DNA from: Mesorhizobium sp. | GTDB lineage: Bacteria > Pseudomonadota > Alphaproteobacteria > Rhizobiales > Rhizobiaceae | DNA: 64,000 nucleotides | Direction of reading: 5' to 3' | Assembly (NCBI GenBank): GCA_004020545.1 | Contig: SAQE01000022.1 | Coordinates: 1-64,000 of the forward strand | Shown: positions 62,160 to 64,000 of the stretch, one piece after another | How the letters are laid out: the number at the start of each line of letters is the position of its first letter | Numbering within the stretch: the stretch's first letter is position 1 | Translations under genes and position numbers: made by a program | Notes under the pieces: generated by a model | Database searches by the model: none | Seen by the model: the letters and a program-made list of their open reading frames with translations, nothing else | Told to the model about the DNA's origin: nothing

Positions 62160-62603
62160 TTAGGCGACGTCGGCCGTTTGGTCGCTGTTCAGCGCATCGC
62201 GCAACGTTTGGATTTGCCGGTTCAGGGCATCGAGCTCAGCCAGCGTCATGCCCGAGCGCTCGATCAGCGTCTCGTTCAGGCAATTGCACTGGACGAGCAG
62301 CGCGCGTCCGGTTGGGGTCAGGTCGACCTGCACCTGGCGTTCGTCGGTCTGGCTGCGCTGGCGGGTTACCAGGCCAGCCTGTTCCATGCGCTTCACCAGC
62401 GGCGTGATAGTGCTCGATTCCAGGGCGAGCCGGTGCGCGATGCTGCCCACCGACATGCCGTCCGCCTCGCCCAGCGCGTTGAGCACCAGATATTGCGGAT
62501 AAGTGATTCCCATCTCGTCCAGCATGGGCTTGTAGGTACGATTGATTGTCATGCTGGTGGCGTAAAGCGTGAAACAGAGCTGATTGTCCAAGGGAAGAGG
62601 CAC
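62160..62603 (-). CDS. MarR-family regulator, OhrR-like
   Basis: A 147-residue MarR regulator. The N-terminal LDNQLCFTLYATS carries a cysteine (about residue 10) at the position of the peroxide-sensing Cys of OhrR, and the winged helix is typical (VGSIAHRLALESSTITPLVK, LVTRQRSQTDERQVQVDLT). Start GTG has AAGGA 7 bases upstream. It is divergent from an alpha/beta hydrolase, and the shared 146-base region holds two matching palindromes. OhrR normally controls the organic hydroperoxide reductase ohr, which is absent here, so the partner is non-standard. Confidence 0.85.
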   Translation of the reverse strand: MPLPLDNQLCFTLYATSMTINRTYKPMLDEMGITYPQYLVLNALGEADGMSVGSIAHRLALESSTITPLVKRMEQAGLVTRQRSQTDERQVQVDLTPTGRALLVQCNCLNETLIERSGMTLAELDALNRQIQTLRDALNSDQTADVA

Positions 62604-62650
62604 GACACGTTCCTTGCCGACTGAGCACTAATTATGTACCACGGAAAATG

Positions 62651-62717
62651 TTATCGTGATATATATTTTTGTGGACAAACGGGCTCGGTCACGTTACGCA
62701 TATCGTTATCGCGATAT
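62651..62717. promoter_or_regulatory. Two candidate operators for the OhrR-like regulator
   Basis: TTATCGTGATAT at 62651-62662 and TTATCGCGATAT at 62706-62717 are near-identical, and the core TATCGCGATA is a perfect palindrome. They lie 55 bases apart (about five helical turns), between the divergent starts. A pair of equal dyads at this spacing is what a MarR dimer pair would use; the binding itself is inference. Confidence 0.65.
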
Positions 62718-62749
62718 TATTTATTGCGAAAATTATAGAGGAGATGGAG

Positions 62750-63607
62750 ATGACTGAAGCTTCGCAGACCAAGACCGGCAGCGGCACGATCACCACGAAG
62801 GACGGAACGCAGATCTTCTACAAGGACTGGGGGACCGGTCAGCCGATCGTCTTCCACCATGGCTGGCCATTGAGCAGCGACGACTGGGACGTTCAGATGC
62901 TGTTCTTCCTATCGAAAGGCTACCGCGTCATCGCGCATGACCGCCGCGGTCACGGCCGTTCGACCCAGACCGACACAGGCAACGAGATGGACACCTACGC
63001 CGCCGACGTCGCGGCGCTTACAGCGCATTTGAATCTGACGGGTGCCATCCATGTCGGTCACTCCACCGGCGGCGGCGAAGTGGCGCGATATGTCGCGCAA
63101 TATGGCTCTGGAGGCCGTGTCGCCAAGGCGGTGCTGATCGGCGCGGTGCCGCCGATCATGCTGAAGACGCCGGCCAATCCCGGCGGCCTGCCGATCGAGG
63201 TGTTCGATGGCTTCCGTTCCGCCCAGGCAGCCAACCGCGCCCAGTTCTTCCGCGACGTTCCGGCTGGTCCGTTCTACGGCTTCAACCGCCCGGGCGCTGT
63301 GGTGTCGCAAGGGATCATCGACAATTGGTGGCGCCAGGGCATGATGGGCGGCACCAAGGCGCATTACGATTGCATCAAGGCGTTTTCTGAAACCGACTTC
63401 ACCGAGGACCTGAAGGCAATTGATGTGCCGGTACTGGTCATGCATGGCGACGACGACCAGATCGTGCCGATCGCTGACTCCGCGCTGCTTGCGGTCAAGC
63501 TGCTCAAGAAGGGCGAGCTCAAGGTCTACAAGGGTTTCCCGCACGGCATGGCGACGACCCATGCGGACGTCATCAACGCCGACCTCTTGGCCTTCTTCAA
63601 GGCCTAG
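62750..63607 (+). CDS. Alpha/beta hydrolase, non-heme chloroperoxidase/esterase type
   Basis: A 285-residue alpha/beta hydrolase. The oxyanion loop is [12 protein letters not shown], the nucleophile elbow is GHSTGGG (Ser about 105), the acid is in [10 protein letters not shown] and the His in [11 protein letters not shown]. The close form is the perhydrolase/chloroperoxidase group. AGAGGAG 7 bases before ATG 62750 fixes the start; another ATG at 62744 is too close to it. Divergent from the OhrR-like regulator and probably controlled by it. A terminator follows. Confidence 0.88.
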   Translation: MTEASQTKTGSGTITTKDGTQIFYKDWGTGQPIVFHHGWPLSSDDWDVQMLFFLSKGYRVIAHDRRGHGRSTQTDTGNEMDTYAADVAALTAHLNLTGAIHVGHSTGGGEVARYVAQYGSGGRVAKAVLIGAVPPIMLKTPANPGGLPIEVFDGFRSAQAANRAQFFRDVPAGPFYGFNRPGAVVSQGIIDNWWRQGMMGGTKAHYDCIKAFSETDFTEDLKAIDVPVLVMHGDDDQIVPIADSALLAVKLLKKGELKVYKGFPHGMATTHADVINADLLAFFKA

Positions 63608-63630
63608 AATCGTCCAGTTGGATAGACAAG

Positions 63631-63659
63631 GCACCCGCCGTAAGGCGGGTGCTCATTTT
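63631..63659 (+). terminator. Terminator of the alpha/beta hydrolase gene
   Basis: A perfect 9-bp stem GCACCCGCC/GGCGGGTGC with a GTAA loop, 23 bases after the stop, followed by TCATTTTC. Convergent with the next gene, so it may serve both. Confidence 0.75.
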
Positions 63660-63684
63660 CATCGACATGTCCGCGGGACAGTGC

Positions 63685-64000
63685 CTATCTGCCGAGAAAA
63701 CCAGTGATCAGCTTGACGGTGGCGTCGGGGTTTTCCTCCATGATCCAATGACCGGAGTTGGGCACGATGCCGCCTGTGACATCGGCCGCAACAAGCCGCA
63801 AGATATCGGCCTGCGTGGTGCCGGCGGATTTTTCCCCGCCAACAGCCAGCACCGGCATGGTCAGTTTGCCGCCAGCGGCGAGCATCGCCTGGTTGTCGAT
63901 CGCGTCCTGGTCGAAGGCCTTGAACTGCTCGAAAGCGTCATGCATCGCATGCGGGCGGGCATAGAGTTTGGCATAGTGCTTGCGCGTGGCCTCATCGATC
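63685..64000 (-). CDS. Alpha/beta hydrolase (C-terminal part, cut by window end)
   Basis: About 105 residues of the C-terminal end of an alpha/beta hydrolase. Visible are LTMPVLAVGGEKSAG (the strand before the acid position) and VPNSGHWIMEENPDATVKLI, where the His of GHW is the catalytic base. The N-terminus, including the nucleophile, is outside the window. It resembles epoxide hydrolase/haloperoxidase-like members. It converges on the complete alpha/beta hydrolase gene. Confidence 0.75.
   Translation of the reverse strand, partial: IDEATRKHYAKLYARPHAMHDAFEQFKAFDQDAIDNQAMLAAGGKLTMPVLAVGGEKSAGTTQADILRLVAADVTGGIVPNSGHWIMEENPDATVKLITGFLGR

Overview
The window is high-GC, gene-dense DNA from an alphaproteobacterium of the order Hyphomicrobiales (Rhizobiales), most probably Mesorhizobium or a close relative. 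The evidence is the gene set and its similarity to rhizobial proteins: a ChoXWV choline importer, petABC followed by apt, DUF1127 and DUF1344 proteins, a ClpS2-type adaptor, and families of GC-rich palindromic intergenic repeats of the RIME/REP kind. No rRNA, tRNA, CRISPR array, phage, plasmid or ordinary insertion sequence was found, so this reads as a chromosomal core segment with small accessory insertions.

Layout. 0-8 kb (minus): the start of fhs, then a compact five-gene operon of unknown function (coiled-coil protein, 381-aa protein, AAA ATPase, 435-aa protein, DUF2333 membrane protein). It is interrupted by a 524-bp cassette in which a DUF559 nuclease-like gene sits between near-perfect 55-bp inverted repeats. 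8-13 kb (plus): choXWV choline uptake with an intercistronic hairpin, a small membrane protein, and a persulfide-dioxygenase-like/rhodanese fusion. 13-22 kb: three large SARP/BTAD-TolB-TPR regulators surround a cysteine synthase and a PLP decarboxylase. Two of the regulators are a recent tandem duplication that carried along a fossil of the decarboxylase 3' end. 22-27 kb: a DUF1127 protein, a YciI protein, a two-component system, small exported proteins and clpS.

27-36.6 kb: a MoxR-DUF58-DUF4159 cluster (minus), then DUF1285, a Nudix hydrolase and a CCA-adding enzyme (plus). 36.6-42 kb: a subtilisin-like protease with a possible outer-membrane partner, small proteins among repeats, hemF, soxR and trmL. 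42-47 kb: an unusual leader region with a mini-ORF and 24-bp repeats, then a pair of ABC exporter half-transporters. 47-51 kb: petABC (cytochrome bc1) and apt. 51-56 kb (minus): two MaoC-type genes, corA, and the translation block ychF-pth-rplY. 56-62 kb (plus): a GST-like gene, then an FMN reductase / flavin monooxygenase / ABC importer operon that looks like organosulfur use. 62-64 kb: an OhrR-like regulator divergent from an alpha/beta hydrolase, and the end of another hydrolase.

How the parts relate. Several modules concern sulfur and redox balance (cysK, the persulfide dioxygenase-rhodanese, the sulfonate-type operon, soxR, the OhrR-like gene). Others are core respiration, heme, translation and one-carbon functions. 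The least explained parts are the 0.7-8 kb operon with its nuclease cassette, the duplicated regulators, and the palindrome family that recurs at 3.2, 3.7, 27.0, 41.5 and 51.2 kb. Identities and family names were judged by eye from the sequence; no database search was run.
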